A stretch of DNA of 64,000 nt from NCBI GenBank assembly GCA_918026815.1, contig CAKJVC010000069.1:248001-312000 (forward strand), written 5' to 3'. The translations under genes were made by a program, and so were the position numbers. Every line of letters begins with the position of its first letter. Within the stretch, counting starts at the first letter, position 1. This document shows positions 45,914 to 58,088 of the stretch, piece by piece. A model generated the notes under the pieces. The model saw only the letters and a program-made list of their open reading frames with translations. It did not search any database and was not told the DNA's origin. The DNA is from Chalara sp. BL73 (lineage: Eukaryota > Ascomycota > Leotiomycetes > Helotiales).

Positions 45914-47256
45914 TCAAGTAGAATTTAGAAGCTGCTCAATCGCTCCCTGTACACTTCCACCACTTCGTCGCAATGCAGCCACATTAGCGTTGAAATCAAA
46001 GAATCCCATATCGTTAAGCTGACGCAGTTGAGACTCATATCGTTCCTCTGGTGGTCGTGTATCCGCTGGCTCTGGACTTGTCGCCGCACCTGGCGCGCCC
46101 AACAAGCTGCCCAAATTACCAAAACCTCCCCCTCCGGATTGTTGCAAAAATTGCATGGCCTGTTGCATCGCCTCCGGTGTGATGGGAGGAAGGCCTGCTA
46201 TTCCAAAGGGATTTGGGCCGGCACCACCGGCGCCAGCTCCGGCACCACCGAAGAGTGATGCAAACGGATTTGTGGCATCAGCGGCTGGAGGTGAGGTTGC
46301 TGAGCGAGGCGTGGCCTGGCCGGCGGAGGCGGGAGGGGGAGGGGTTTGTGCGGGTGTTTGGCCAGCAGGCGCGAATGCGGCGAAAGGGTTTTGCCCACCG
46401 AGACCAAAAGGGCCAAAGTTTGGAAACTGTGGTAATTGTGTGTTATTATTGTTGTTTGTGCCTGTGCCAGCTCCGCTTTGTGGTGTGTTATCTGTTACAC
46501 CTGGTGCCGGGAAGGAGCTTGCGCCTCCTCCGCCTTGCATCATTCTTTGCATCGCAGCTGCTTGTCGCATCGCCACGGGATCAGTCATCATCCGTCTGAA
46601 GTAAGGTGATTGGAGGATTTCACGAGCGTTGGGTAGGTTGCGGAGTTGGGGATTGCTCTGGATGATCATGTCAATCATCTGAGGGTTGCTAAGAGCTTCG
46701 TTCATCATTTGCTGCGTATTAGGATCTTCAAGCATCCGGGTGAACTGTTCTTCACTTGGTCCAGCTCCCATCTGTAAGGCATCAGCATAGGTAGATGATA
46801 TATGTCAGGAGTAGAGCTTACCCCTCCGTCCGGACCAAACATGTCCATGCCTGGTAAAGACATGTGTCCAGCATATCGAGCGCCAGTCAAACCTGCAAGT
46901 GGATTATTCGCAGTCCCAGCAGCCATATTTTGCGGTACTCCCGATGCGGCCGCTCCACCTGCAGCAGTACCCGAGCTGGTCGGATTCTGCGCAGCATTGC
47001 TCGCCGCGCTCTTGACCAGATGTATCGTGTTTCCTGGCTTGATCTTATAGCTGCTTATTAAATCTCCATCCTTCATGACCCGACCGGAGTAGATAAGCCG
47101 TTGTCGTGCAGCTGGAATCTTTTCGTAGGCATCTCCGCTGAGGAGGTTTTTAAGATCTAAGACTGTTTTATTCTCGGCGATGGTAACTTCGTGCAGACCC
47201 TCGGCGGAGGACTTGACCTTGAAGGTGATCTGAGGATCGCCTGTTTCGTCTGACAT
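45914..47256 (-). CDS. DSK2: ubiquilin, UBL-UBA proteasome shuttle
   Basis: Carries ubiquitinated proteins to the proteasome and takes part in ER-associated degradation. Exons 47256-46822 and 46771-45914 join in phase 0 across a 50-base intron (GTAAGC, TTACAG), giving 430 residues. The ubiquitin-like domain spans about 9-83 (ITFKVKSSAEGLHEVTI to GNTIHLVKS). A flexible Ala/Gly linker follows. The STI1-type segment is around 150-220 (RMLEDPNTQQMMNEALSNPQ, NPQLRNL, SPYFRRMMTDP). A long Gly/Pro/Asn-rich region comes next. The C-terminal UBA domain has EERYESQLRQLNDMGFFDFN and LRRSGGSVQGAIEQLL with the conserved MGFFD loop. Length and order match yeast Dsk2 and fungal orthologues. Confidence 0.96.
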
Positions 47257-48413
47257 GATGGTTAGTGAGGCAAAGGCTTTCGAAAATGTGATAGCCTTCG
47301 TTGAAATGATTGTTTTTCCAGGTACGAAGCGGATTCTTGCTGGCGGTGGTGAGGTTGTATTGTGTAGGATAAAGGGAAAAGGAAGAAGTGGAGGGTAGCA
47401 GGCGGCGAGGTTGAATGACGTTTGGACGTGGTGTCGTACTGTATGTAATCGCTTATCTAGGGCACAAGGGTCCTTCCTGAATCTGCGGGAATAAAGTAAT
47501 AATGAATAATGATAACGAGAACAAACAATTACTGTATTGTACTGTAATCAACTCAACAAATTGAGTTGAATAATCCAGGCACTGCTCCAGAGGGGTGATT
47601 AGAGTATTGTGCTGTAGGCTGAAGCTGTGCATATGGGAAAGAGGGAGATCTCTTTGTTTGTCGCAGTACTGCCCTCACTTTTTAAACATGGCGGAGGTCC
47701 AGGTCCCTTGGAGAGCTTCCATTCCCGTCGACCACCTTCTGCGGCCACTTTTTGGTCCAGGTGCACCGCCAAACTTCCTGTCTCTTGACTTCCTGTCTCT
47801 TGGACTGAATTAACAGCTAAAAAATACTCAATGAATCCCACCGACTTCTTTGCTCATATGGATTTAACCACCTATGCCACCATACCACTAACTACAATCC
47901 CTTGACCCTGTTCCGCTGCCTTGCAGCATATCCCATCCAGTTTCTGCAGCCTCTGGGATGCGGACGTCAAGGCATGGTTGAGTTACCCTGTAGTAGGCTT
48001 AGCACTAGGTGGTCTCGCCGTTTTCTCCAGGGCTCACTTGTCCTACGCCAACCAGACTCTCTGACTCAATTATCAAAGCATTAAGCATATCCCTTTCTCC
48101 TGCAAGTTCCCATTCATGTATTTATGTATGCATGCATGTATGTATGTATGTATGTATGCTTCTCTATTTCATGAGGCAAGTTGTCGTAGTATTGAATCGC
48201 GGCCCCTAACTTTCTCTACTATGTGCAAGTGTGCCTCGGTTCAGCCCCGCCATTGATCAATTGCTTGCCCCGAAGAACATCAACCGGGAGCCGGACTTCA
48301 CCTAACCATTCCCAGCTTTCAAAACGTAGGTGCATTTTCTTGCTCAACAATCTTCAGAACACAATTAGATTGCTATCTTTATTCATTCCTTTCTGTCTAC
48401 CAAATTTCTCAAC
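47257..48413. other. divergent promoter region, DSK2 and MDR reductase
   Basis: A short ATGT-type microsatellite lies near 48123-48160. ORFs are short and unconvincing. The 300 bases beside each start codon should hold the two promoters. Confidence 0.5.
48123..48160. repeat. (ATGT) tetranucleotide repeat
   Basis: About nine imperfect ATGT/ATGC units in the spacer between DSK2 and the MDR gene. Low-complexity, probably length-variable. Confidence 0.8.
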
Positions 48414-49469
48414 ATGCGCGGAATTCAGATCAAAGAGTACGTCAAGGTAAGTTTCCCGTCCTCCTCCATTGTTCCTCTCTGATAACAATAGGGTCCCAAA
48501 GATCTAAAAATCACCGACCTCCCCGATCCCATTCCTGCACCTGATCAATACCTCATAGCCGTTCACGCCTCGGCAACTAATTTCTTTGATCTCCTGCAAA
48601 TCCGCGGAAAGTATCAGCACCAGCCTCCCCTTCCCTGGATCTCTGGCTCCGAATTCTCAGGCACTATCCTCTCTACCCCATCCTCTATAAGCAAACCTCG
48701 ATTCAAGGTCGGAGACAAGGTATTCGGAGCTGCTCAGGGAGGTTATGCGACGAAAGTCGCTGCCAAAGAAGAGAGTTTGAGAATCGTACCACAAGGATGG
48801 AGCTTCACAGATGCAGCTGGGCTATTCGTTACGGCACCGACTAGTTATGCGGCGCTAGTGACGAGAGCGGGTGTCAAGAAAGGCGACTGGGTGCTTGTTC
48901 ATGCTGCGGCGGGGGGCGTTGGGCTTGCTGCTGTACAAATTGCTAAAGCCTTTGGAGCAACTGTAGTTGCTACGGCAGGAACGAAGCATAAATTGGACGT
49001 TGCAAAGAGCTTTGGTGCAGATCATGTTGTCAACTATACGGATCCTACATGGCCTGCAATAGTTAAGAAATTAACGCCAAAGAGCAGGGGAGTGGATATT
49101 GTGTATGATCCTGTTGGCATGATTGATGCCAGCACAAAGTGTATTGCGTGGAATGGGAAACTGCTAGTCATTGGGTTTGCGGCTGGAAATATTGAGAAGC
49201 TGGCATTGAACAAAGTCCTGTTGAAGAATATTTCAATTGTAGGCTTGCACTGGGGTGCATATACCATCAATGAGCCTGAGATGATCCCCGTGGTATGGGA
49301 GGGTATTTTCAAACTCATTAGGGAGGGTAAGTTCCGGGGAACAGTATTCTCGGACAAAGAATTTGTCGGACTGGAGAGTGTGCCAGAGGCGTTGGAAAGT
49401 TTGGGAAGCCGTGGGACGTGGGGAAAGGTTGTGGTGAAGGTACCACAAGAAGGGCAAAGTAAGATTTAG
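48414..49469 (+). CDS. quinone oxidoreductase-like MDR reductase
   Basis: Predicted NADPH-dependent reductase of the medium-chain dehydrogenase/reductase superfamily, zinc-free quinone reductase branch. Exon 1 (48414-48446) encodes MRGIQIKEYVK. Exon 2 (48492-49469) follows a 45-base intron, giving 336 residues. The GroES-like part has SATNFFDLLQIRGKY, PWISGSEFSG and GDKVFGAAQGGYA. The Rossmann motif VLVHAAAGGVGLAAVQIAKA is the nucleotide-binding AxxGxVG type. Further on are GADHVVNY and GVDIVYDPVG. No zinc-ligand cysteines are seen. There is no targeting signal, so it is probably cytosolic. The natural substrate (quinone, enone or other) cannot be inferred. Confidence 0.93.
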
Positions 49470-50053
49470 GCATAGATGATCTGATCCTCAATGCTATGAA
49501 TCATAACCACCCAAAATCATGGCGAAGGTGTACATTAATTATGGAGAAAGCATCACTGTCTGAGACGAAGCGTGTAGTCGAGTGAAGAAGTGCAGTCAAT
49601 CCCTACCCAGAGTTTTATATAATGAAGAGCTACAAAACATGTGGACTCTCGGTCCCTAGGGGATAGATAGACCAACCAGTGAAGGGAGAAGGGAGAGAGG
49701 AGTCGAGAAGGAATATAGAAATCTGCATGCCCGTGAAAGTTCACATTCAATGGAGGCTAGGGGGAGATATTCGATGCTCATGTGATCATCATCTCCGAAG
49801 GCCAAGGGGAGTGGCATGCCTTTCTAAAAAGGGAACCAGCGACCCCGAGCACTCGCTCTCTTACCCTATTCTAAACGGAATGGATTAACTGCAACACCCC
49901 TTACTCAGAGATGAAAACATTCCCGACAGCTCTGAAATACTTTAGCATAACAAGCATCAGCCAATGTACCAGAACATATAGAAAGATGCGACATAGGTTT
50001 CTGCATATTAGGGGCATCTGACTCAGAAGGCTTCCAGACAACGGGTCCAAACT
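49470..50053. other. intergenic, no supported gene
   Basis: 3' flank of the MDR gene. The ORFs at 49553-49888 are antisense to one another and not recognisable. Confidence 0.5.
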
Positions 50054-50386
50054 TTAGCTGGAGGCGACCAAGATACCAGCCTTGAAAGCGGTGAGGTCGA
50101 GGAAGTAATTGTTGATTGTCTTTTCCTCCTGACCTTCAATAGGATGCAGGAAGACCCGAAAATGGTCGCCAATTAGTCTCAACAACAGCATGTAGAAACA
50201 AAAAAGAAAAGCCCAGCATCCGATACTTACTCCAAAACTGGTCGCTCAAGCAGATGTAGAGGCAGGGCTCCAATAGTCCTTGATCTCATCCGGCCTGCCC
50301 CATACTTACCACGGCCACGTACCATCCGGCGGCTCCTTAGCGGCAGTGAACGGGACATCCAAACTCGCATCAGACTTAGCTGTCAT
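50054..50386 (-). CDS. possible small spliced gene, unresolved
   Basis: A minus-strand reading looks like real coding sequence but cannot be closed. From the ATG at 50386 it gives MTAKSDASLDVPFTAAKEPP with donor-like GTACGT and GTAAGT words nearby. A middle piece reads GLLEPCLYICLSDQFW and ends at another GTAAGT (near 50231). A last piece reads FRVFLHPIEGQEEKTINNYF then LDLTAFKAGILVASS and the stop at 50054. Codon use and residue mix are protein-like in all three, but no set of GT-AG borders joins all phases. It is either an unusual small gene or a recently damaged one. No family is recognised. Confidence 0.35.
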
Positions 50387-52598
50387 TTATGTCGACGTCT
50401 AACACTGTCATTACATTTACCAGCCAGACACGCTGATAGTTATGTGAGGATAGGCCGCCGGATAGAGGTCGAAGATCCTAAATCGGCGTGATACCATGAT
50501 CGTCTTGAGTCATGGTATCCTCCTCCTCTGCCTTTTTTTCATCAAATGTCTCTCAACAACACGTTGTTGCGTGATGGCCATGGTGTGACTCTCCTGAAGC
50601 TCGCTAAGTGAAATATTCCGCTGGCCTAATCCCCAGACTCAAATCAAAGATGGTTTCGCCAACCAGCCTCAAGTTCGAAACAGTCCCAAGTGCAGCCTCG
50701 TCGTTTCTAATCAAAGATCGGACACAAATGAGTCCAAAGTCTCACCCAGAGATCTAGACTTATGAATATCAGACAAACTCTGAACACTTCTCGCCTATTA
50801 TTCGGTCAGCCAATCCAATTAAGGTATCTGGTGGCTGGGCATGCCAAGGGGAATACTTTTGGTTTTCCAGAAATATATAATACCCCGCCTCATACTACCA
50901 GTTCATTGGCCGACGGAAACCGTTCTTCGTTTCCATTAGCTTCAAACATGCGGCCAATCTCCAACAAATGCTTAGCGCCGATCATCTCTCAATTTCAAAT
51001 TCAGCCTCGCCCATGCTCTTATATGATTGGTATCCTGACATTGTTGCACAATGCCGCCCCTTCCATGAACTTCGGATGCAAAACTTTGAAGCAACAAGGG
51101 ATCCCAGAAACAGAAACAGGAACAAAATGACCGGACTGGTTAAGTCCAACCCTGGACAGCTTCAAAAGGCGATCAATGCTCAGGCACTGTCTCCTGAAGA
51201 TCAAATTAACCTTAAAAAAAAGTGCCTCTCGGATTGTCAGCTCTCAGACCGCGTCTATATCACCCGTCCTATGGTGCTACAACACAATCATTTAGGGGCA
51301 AGGGAGAAAGAGGCTTGCCCTGAGACTCGGATATCCGTCGGATGAAGAGTTTAGACGAGCAATCATCAATGCGACCCGAGTCGGTTCTGCTCAGGGATGT
51401 TTGTTGTTTTCTCCTTTTTATTGTTGCGAGATAATGCGGTCTTGTCATTCGCTTGCTCACTAGTGTAAGGATTCGACAAGAACCAATTCTGTGCTTTATG
51501 ATGCATTAGTGAAGAACTGCTTGACCAGACGGATGATGACAAAGTGTGTCCGCAAGTATTTTCGTACCTTTGGTTGGCCCCCGTTTTGTTGATTTTGGTG
51601 CGATGTCCAAGAATAATGGGCCAGTCAGGGATTGAATGCAGGCGCCGGACAGGGGTCGAATATCTCATCGTCCCAACTCCCAAGAAATCCTCAGGCTTTT
51701 CGACTGCATCCTAATCACCATATATTCGATGTCAACCCTCCTTCCATCTTTCAGTTGCATTTTTGTCGTCCGTTTTGACAGCAACAGCCCATCTCTTTAT
51801 TATATCCTCAGCAATCGTACGATTAATTGTTCATCGTCCCATTGTTTGCCGCCCAGAGATCTGGGTGGACCCGCTCGCCAATGCACGGCCAAGGCTCATG
51901 ATACAGGACGCGTCTCATACACCAATCTGAACCATCCAAGCTTTTTGACACCCGCCCCTTCTTCCCCTGCGAAACTGTCTTTGGAGAGACAGTGATTGAT
52001 CTGACACGGGCCAGTCTGCCCTCGAAACAAGCTGCTACGTCTGATCTCCGTCAGATTTAGGGGGCGAGGAATAAAAATTCCTATTTTGGGTCAGATGGCA
52101 CAGTGTACAGGGTGCTGATTTACGATCTAAAGACGGAGAACTAGCATCTCGACCTGTGAAAGAGCTCAGAGACCTGTTGGTTGGTTTCATGGCAATTCTG
52201 CATCCGATATCAGTGCCCTTAACCCCCGCAAACAAGCGGTAAGCCAAGAACCGAGCAAGGTCGCACTGGACGGTAGTCAAGCGGGAAGTGCAAGGTATGA
52301 GATCTCGCTGAGCCTTTAACAATCCTTCGCCTCCCCCAAACCCTGGGTTCCCTTTCCCTTCCCAGTGTGCGTTGAGGTTGTAAATAAGCTTTCCTCCGTC
52401 ACCCAACTTTCTTTATCCTGCTGCTGGCTCAGATCATTCTTTCTCCGGACCTCCGTTCTTTATTTTAATACTTCCACAGGTGCTCTTCAGGTACAGGTAC
52501 CGCCATTCTTTATCAACCTGTACATTGGACGTGGTACCGTCGCTGGCGACACTTAATACAGTGGAAGTTCGAGGTCGAAAAGAGGAACAGGTGGAATC
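50387..52598. other. intergenic, long NoxA upstream region
   Basis: About 2.2 kb without a firm gene. An ORF at 50968-51345 contains an internal segment (NPGQLQKAINAQALSPEDQI) that looks weakly protein-like but has no partner exons. The 52035-52406 minus ORF is not convincing. The length suggests a long regulatory region or leader for noxA. Confidence 0.45.
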
Positions 52599-54445
52599 AT
52601 GGGGTTGCTAGACCTGCTGAAAGGGCAGTTTACGGGGTCGAAGATACTGTTCAACATACTCTTCCATGGCGGTCATATAGGACTGTTTGTTTTAGGATGG
52701 TAGGAAATGATCCATTTCCAGATGTGGCACCATTCTTGTGCTGGTGGGTGTGAGCTGGAACTCATGACTAACCTTCGTGTAGGAAGAAGCAACAGGATGA
52801 CCCGAGGCTCGCAGGTTTAAATACCTTAAATTGGTCAGTTTGGATATCGCGTGGTGCTGGGCTAGTTTTATCCGTCGATGGAGCAATGATCCTACTACCG
52901 ATGTGCCGGAACATTTTGCGATATATAAGGCCAAAGCTTAAGTTCTTGCCGCTTGATGAGTCGCAATGGTTTCACAGGCAGGTTGCGTATTCCATGCTTA
53001 TGTATACGATCCTTCATACCGGTGCTCATTATGTCAAGTAAGTCAGTTTGCAAAGGAAGGAGACTGCGTTTAACAATGTCATAGTTTCTTCAATGTTGAG
53101 AAGACACAAATTCGACCACAGACTGCTGTCCAAATTCATTATGCCGATGCAGGTGGTATCACGGGACACATTATGTTGCTCTGTATGCTTCTGATGTACA
53201 CAACCGCGCACGCCAAAATCCGCCAGCAATCATTCGAGACTTTCTGGTATACTCATCATCTCTTCATCCCGTTTATGCTTGGTCTATACACTCACGCTAC
53301 TGGATGTTTCGTACGTGATACCGCAAAGCCATTCTCCCCGTTTGCCGGGGATGATTTCTGGACACATTGCATTGGATATGAAGGATGGCGCTGGGAGCTA
53401 TGGGGAGGTGGACTTTATCTGATTGAGCGTCTATATCGAGAGGTCCGCAGTCGCAGAGATACCAAGATTGTACGAGTCGTCCGTCACCCATACGATGCCT
53501 TGGAGATCCAATTCAGCAAGCCCTCCATGAAGTACAAGGCAGGACAATGGTTATTCCTCCAGGTTCCTTCGGTATCTCGACAACAATGGCATCCATTTAC
53601 TATCACCTCATGCCCCTTCGATCCATATATCTCCGTACACGTCCGTCAAGTTGGTGACTTCACCCGTGCTCTAGGAGACGCACTCGGAGCTGGCAGTGCT
53701 CAAGCCAAGCTGTATGATGATGTCGATCCAATGGGAATGTACGAGGTTGCTCTTCAAAATGGCCAAAAAATGCCCGAGCTTCGTATTGATGGGCCGTATG
53801 GTGCACCTGCTGAAGATGTCTTCGACAACGAGATTGCCGTGCTTATTGGAACTGGTATTGGTGTCACTCCTTGGGCAGCTATTCTCAAGAACATCTGGCA
53901 TATGCGCCAAGGACCAAACCCCCCAACTCGTCTCCGCCGTGTAGAATTCATTTGGGTATGCAAGGACACGACCTCCTTCGAATGGTTCCAAACTCTGCTT
54001 TCTTCTCTTGAAACTCAAAGTCAAGAAGCCGCCAGCCGACCCGGCAGCGACGGACAGGAATTCTTGCGTATTCACACCTATCTCACTCAAAAGATTGATG
54101 TCGATACTGCGCAGAATATCGTACTAAACAGTGTTGGATCTGATGTCGACCCGCTTACCGAGCTTAAATCACGCACCAACTTCGGTCGTCCAGATTTCGC
54201 TAAGTTGTTCACCGGAATGCGTGAGGGTATCCAGGACAGGACGTATCTGGGTGGGCTTGAGGGAGAAATGAAAACGAATGTCGGAGTTTACTTCTGTGGT
54301 ATGTTTTAGTCTAAGCTCCTTAAAAAGACTACCATGACTAACAGGTGATGTAGGACCTAACGTTGCTGCGAGAGATATCAAGAAGGCGTGCAAGAAAGCC
54401 ACGACTCCAGATGTCAACTTCTCGTTCTGGAAGGAGCATTTTTAG
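52599..54445 (+). CDS. noxA: NADPH oxidase NoxA
   Basis: Transmembrane superoxide-producing NADPH oxidase, the fungal gp91phox homologue; it works with NoxR, Rac and Bem1-type partners in sexual development and hyphal differentiation. Exons: 52599-52699, 52783-53037, 53085-54298 and 54354-54445. Phases close to give 553 residues, exactly the usual NoxA length. Six membrane helices occupy about 15-270, with haem-ligand histidines in FHRQVAYSM / HTGAHYVNF and TFWYTHHLFIPF / YTHATGCF. The FAD site is QWHPFTITSCPFD. NADPH-binding segments are DGPYGAP, GTGIGVTPWAAIL and FIWVCKD. The end is VGVYFCGPNVAARDIKKACKK and FWKEHF. There are no EF-hands, which excludes NoxC. The N-terminus is a short NoxA-type one, which excludes the longer NoxB. 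Partners are not in this window. Confidence 0.97.
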
Positions 54446-57400
54446 ATTTGTCGATGGTTCCCCATGTAGTTGGAAAATGGCCCGTTCTTCACCCTTCCGG
54501 CGTTCCTGGCGAGTGATACAGTATATTTGGCGAGCAAGGTCGGGGCCTTTCTTTGTATATTGATAAACTAGTATTAGTGCGTGTAGATACCATTCACGTT
54601 CCCTGATGCAAGCCTTTTACGACCTAGAACTCTTTGAATTTCATTCACGTGCCCCAATGTGTGGCATGGTTAAGAAGCAATACCTGACACCGGCATTGAT
54701 GGAGCTTGGGACTGCCTGCATGGTTTCTTATTTCGTGCGTATTCCATAGGTCACAATTTTCTAGCCAAGTGCATTTAATCTGACCTTGGGAAATTTTGAT
54801 ACAGATGTCCCCCAGCATTTTATGAGCACATACGTTCCGACGCAATAGTCAACCGCCAATCCGATAGCCCCGTCAACTCTTCCTTGTATCCCCATCCACG
54901 TTCTAGAATCCCACAATCGCCAAACCCCTCCATCCAAGCTTACGTCCCAATCCACCACAACTTACCATTACAAATCTTCGCAGCCCAATACGGCAGTGAT
55001 AACACAGCATGCTCATCCTTCTTGAACAAAGAGATCGCGAAAGGGCTCGGAGAGGATGCTCAGGTAAGAGAGATGCGGCAGGAAGTTTGAAGGGTCTACA
55101 GAGGTGGAGAGCAAGGTCAAGGACAAAGGGTGCATTGAGCGCAACAGGAGTGGACTTCTCGACGTAGATATTCCAGGTGGAATAGAAGCCAAGCGTTAGA
55201 AATGGTGCGGTGCTGAGATTTATGGATTAGAACTGTGACTTTCTGGGGGCTTGGTTGATCGGTCCCTGAGTCGCAGACGGGGCCAAAGAGAGGTAGCGGC
55301 GTTGGTGATAATCGTACGAAACTGATGGGTGGGAGGTCTATCTGAAGCTGGCTTCCCTGGAGCGGGACTCTGATGAGGAACCTGGGTCCGTAAGCACAAA
55401 GGGATGCTAGAGGAAGCACATATCTTGCAACTGGTCTTGGTCTCACCTCGCTGCCTCTGAGGCTAGCAAGGGAAGACAGGAGCGGCATGGCTCAGCAGGC
55501 CTTGATGCTTCTCAAGTTGCAAATTTGCACGTCCAAGCCAGGGTTGCTTGTGTGCTTTTTGCAAACCAGGCTTTCCTCTCGGCGTCATCTTGGGAAAGGC
55601 TTGCTTGCACACCCAAGCGCTCTCTTCTCGCTGGTATGGATGGGCAAGCTTTTCGTTGCTATGTACCGTGTATGAACACTAGAAATCTGCATAAATTACA
55701 TCAAACTTTACGCCTTGCGGTTTTGGGCGTTTAAGGGTCTGATTATTCGGTGCATTGAATGGCCTATGAGGTGTAGATAGAACTATTGCTTGTGGAGTTT
55801 TCGAGAGCAATGTATAAAATCGGTATATGGGTGCCAGAGCAAAGGTCAGTGGTTTTATTCGGCTGGAGCTACCTCAAGCGGTGTCAAGTGTCCCTGATCA
55901 AAAATGCCTGCCTACTTAGTAAAAAGAATTCCCGTGCTGCTCGAGGACGTATATCTCAAAGCAAGTTCGAGGTTATCTTCGATGTAGATCAGAGGTGGGA
56001 CTGGCTCGATGTCCTGCCAATGCCCTCTTCAAGAAGGCAGACTAAGCATCGTCCGTATTGGCAAATGCGCCATAACTACTTCCTATTCATGAAGCTGTAC
56101 CAGCTTGCTTTTCGACTACAGGTTGTATTGTTCGGTAATGTTCAAATTAAACTGAAATATGTATATAATGTGCACAAGGCCCGGTTGTGTGGCAGAAGCT
56201 CTTTACCATGAAGTATTATTTGAAATGAAAATAAAATCCTTCCAGACGCATCGGTCTCACTTTGGATTCATATTCTGAAAAGTTATATCTCGTAATTACA
56301 TCCCTCAAGTTATTCCCGTTGTTCGGTGAGCATGAAAAGAATAGTTAGCCTTCTAGTGTAACATTTCGTCCTGCGGGTAGCTTTCAGGGAGATGTTAGAC
56401 CAAAAAAACATGAGCCCCAAGGAGTTCCCGAGACGATTGCCAACGGGTGTTCGTACAACCAGCGATAGGAGGCTAGTCATACTCAAGCCGATCTTTGTTG
56501 TATAAAGATCCGCATGTGTTAGACTGAGGACTTTCAAAGAACGCAGCTGGGCACCAGGAATGACCTCTGGATATGACTCGACCACAATGGGCAACGCTGT
56601 TGCGCTTCTGAGAGAGAGAGAGAGAGAGAGAGAGAGACAAGAGCCGCGACGATTTATAAGATATCGTCCTGAACGCATTTTGACTGTTGAGACAAGATAA
56701 TTTGAAGGTTAAGGTAGATGGAGACTAAGAAATATGGTTGATAATATGCTGAATCTGCCTTTAGGAGGAGCAACCATGGCTTTTTATATGTCAAAGGTAA
56801 ACCACAACGTATGTTTCCGCTTGCTCCACTGTGTATGCGACAGGTAGTTCTATCCAATTCCGAAGTACGCGTAGCTCCCAAGTTATAAACACTCTCAGCA
56901 ATGCGGTGATGTACGAATCTTGACTATACTACAGAGAAGTGAAGCGTTGGCTCTAACCAGTTCTTGCAGAAAATCCGGGTGCATTTAGCTCGTGTATGGA
57001 TGAGTGAATTGGAAGCACAGCATAGATTCTATAGCTACACCTGGTGTCACATGTGACACTGGCAAATATATTTGAATTCAAATCAATATATCGAATATAC
57101 AAAGTACGAAGTCTAGCTTCAGCCCCACCAGCAGGCAACAATGCAAGTATGAAACATTACGAGGCTGTGCTACATGCAGAAGGTCTTTCATGAATGAGTT
57201 TTTGGGCAAGTAATAGAGATGTTGGTTTTGGGGTCCTTCCCTTAAGCCACTTCTCAATGTAGTCTGGAGCAAAGGTCCACTGCGCCAGAGGTCATAAAGC
57301 CCGGCTACACGTAACAAGGGCTTTAGAAAAATTGAGGCACTGGGCCGTTCTCCCAGATATTACGGTACACAAAAGATCGAATAACAAAACTACACACTGG

Positions 57401-58088
57401 CAGATCCTGTGCTGCAGCAAAGCGTTGGAATGACACTGAGCCATATTAAATAGAGACATTGGCGAAAATACGAATGAGCAGGGCTCGCATATATATCAAA
57501 GTAGCCCAGAAACGGCATTTGCCTAGAAGTCATCACGGGTCAAAACTACTCCGTGGCCTTGTCCTCAACAGGCTGATTTCAATCTTTTTGCTCAGAAGCG
57601 GCATGCCCTTCCCCTTTCCTCGGTTTGAGACCTTTGAAATGGAACTACTCTATCGCCCTACGAATGCCAATTGCCTTACTGTCGAGCATAAAAAAAACCT
57701 TTAAGCTCCAGAGACCCGGGACGACCTCAAGCTGAGACAGTGTGCCTACTGACATAGACCGTAAGCGCTGACTTTAGAATCAAGAAATTGTAACACTAAT
57801 GCAGTTGAAATTGAAGATTTTGGCAGCCTAGACTTTGCCGGGTGCCAAGACCTCATCCTCTTCTCCAAGTTTCAGCTTCGCTTTCTCTACCCGTCCCATT
57901 ATGCTGTGGCGTCTACCTACATTAATTACGATGTATTCTTAAGGCATCATCAAAAGCCATAGAATCTTCGAGACACCTTTAAGGTAGAGTTATTTGCTAT
58001 CACTGCCTATTCGCTGACTTTGCACCTGAATATAAAAGCATTGGTCACTCTCTGGTCAATTTGAGCATCTGCTATACAGCATTAGCAG
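54446..58088. other. long intergenic stretch with one weak gene candidate
   Basis: 3.6 kb without a firm gene. A weak candidate is the plus-strand ATG frame at 54606-54734 (43 codons, ending at a GTGCGT donor) and the open frame 54800-55090, preceded by an ATACAG acceptor; their phases do not match. Another ORF at 55786-56211 starts at TTG. A GA repeat lies at 56608-56636. The last few hundred bases hold the TDG-gene promoter. Confidence 0.45.
56608..56636. repeat. (GA) microsatellite
   Basis: Uninterrupted GA dinucleotide run of about 28 bases, in a stretch with no supported gene. Confidence 0.9.

Noticed and set aside
46155..46604. 149-codon plus-strand ORF
   Set aside because: Exactly antisense to the Gly/Pro/Ala-rich linker of DSK2; its composition is the mirror of that low-complexity coding sequence.
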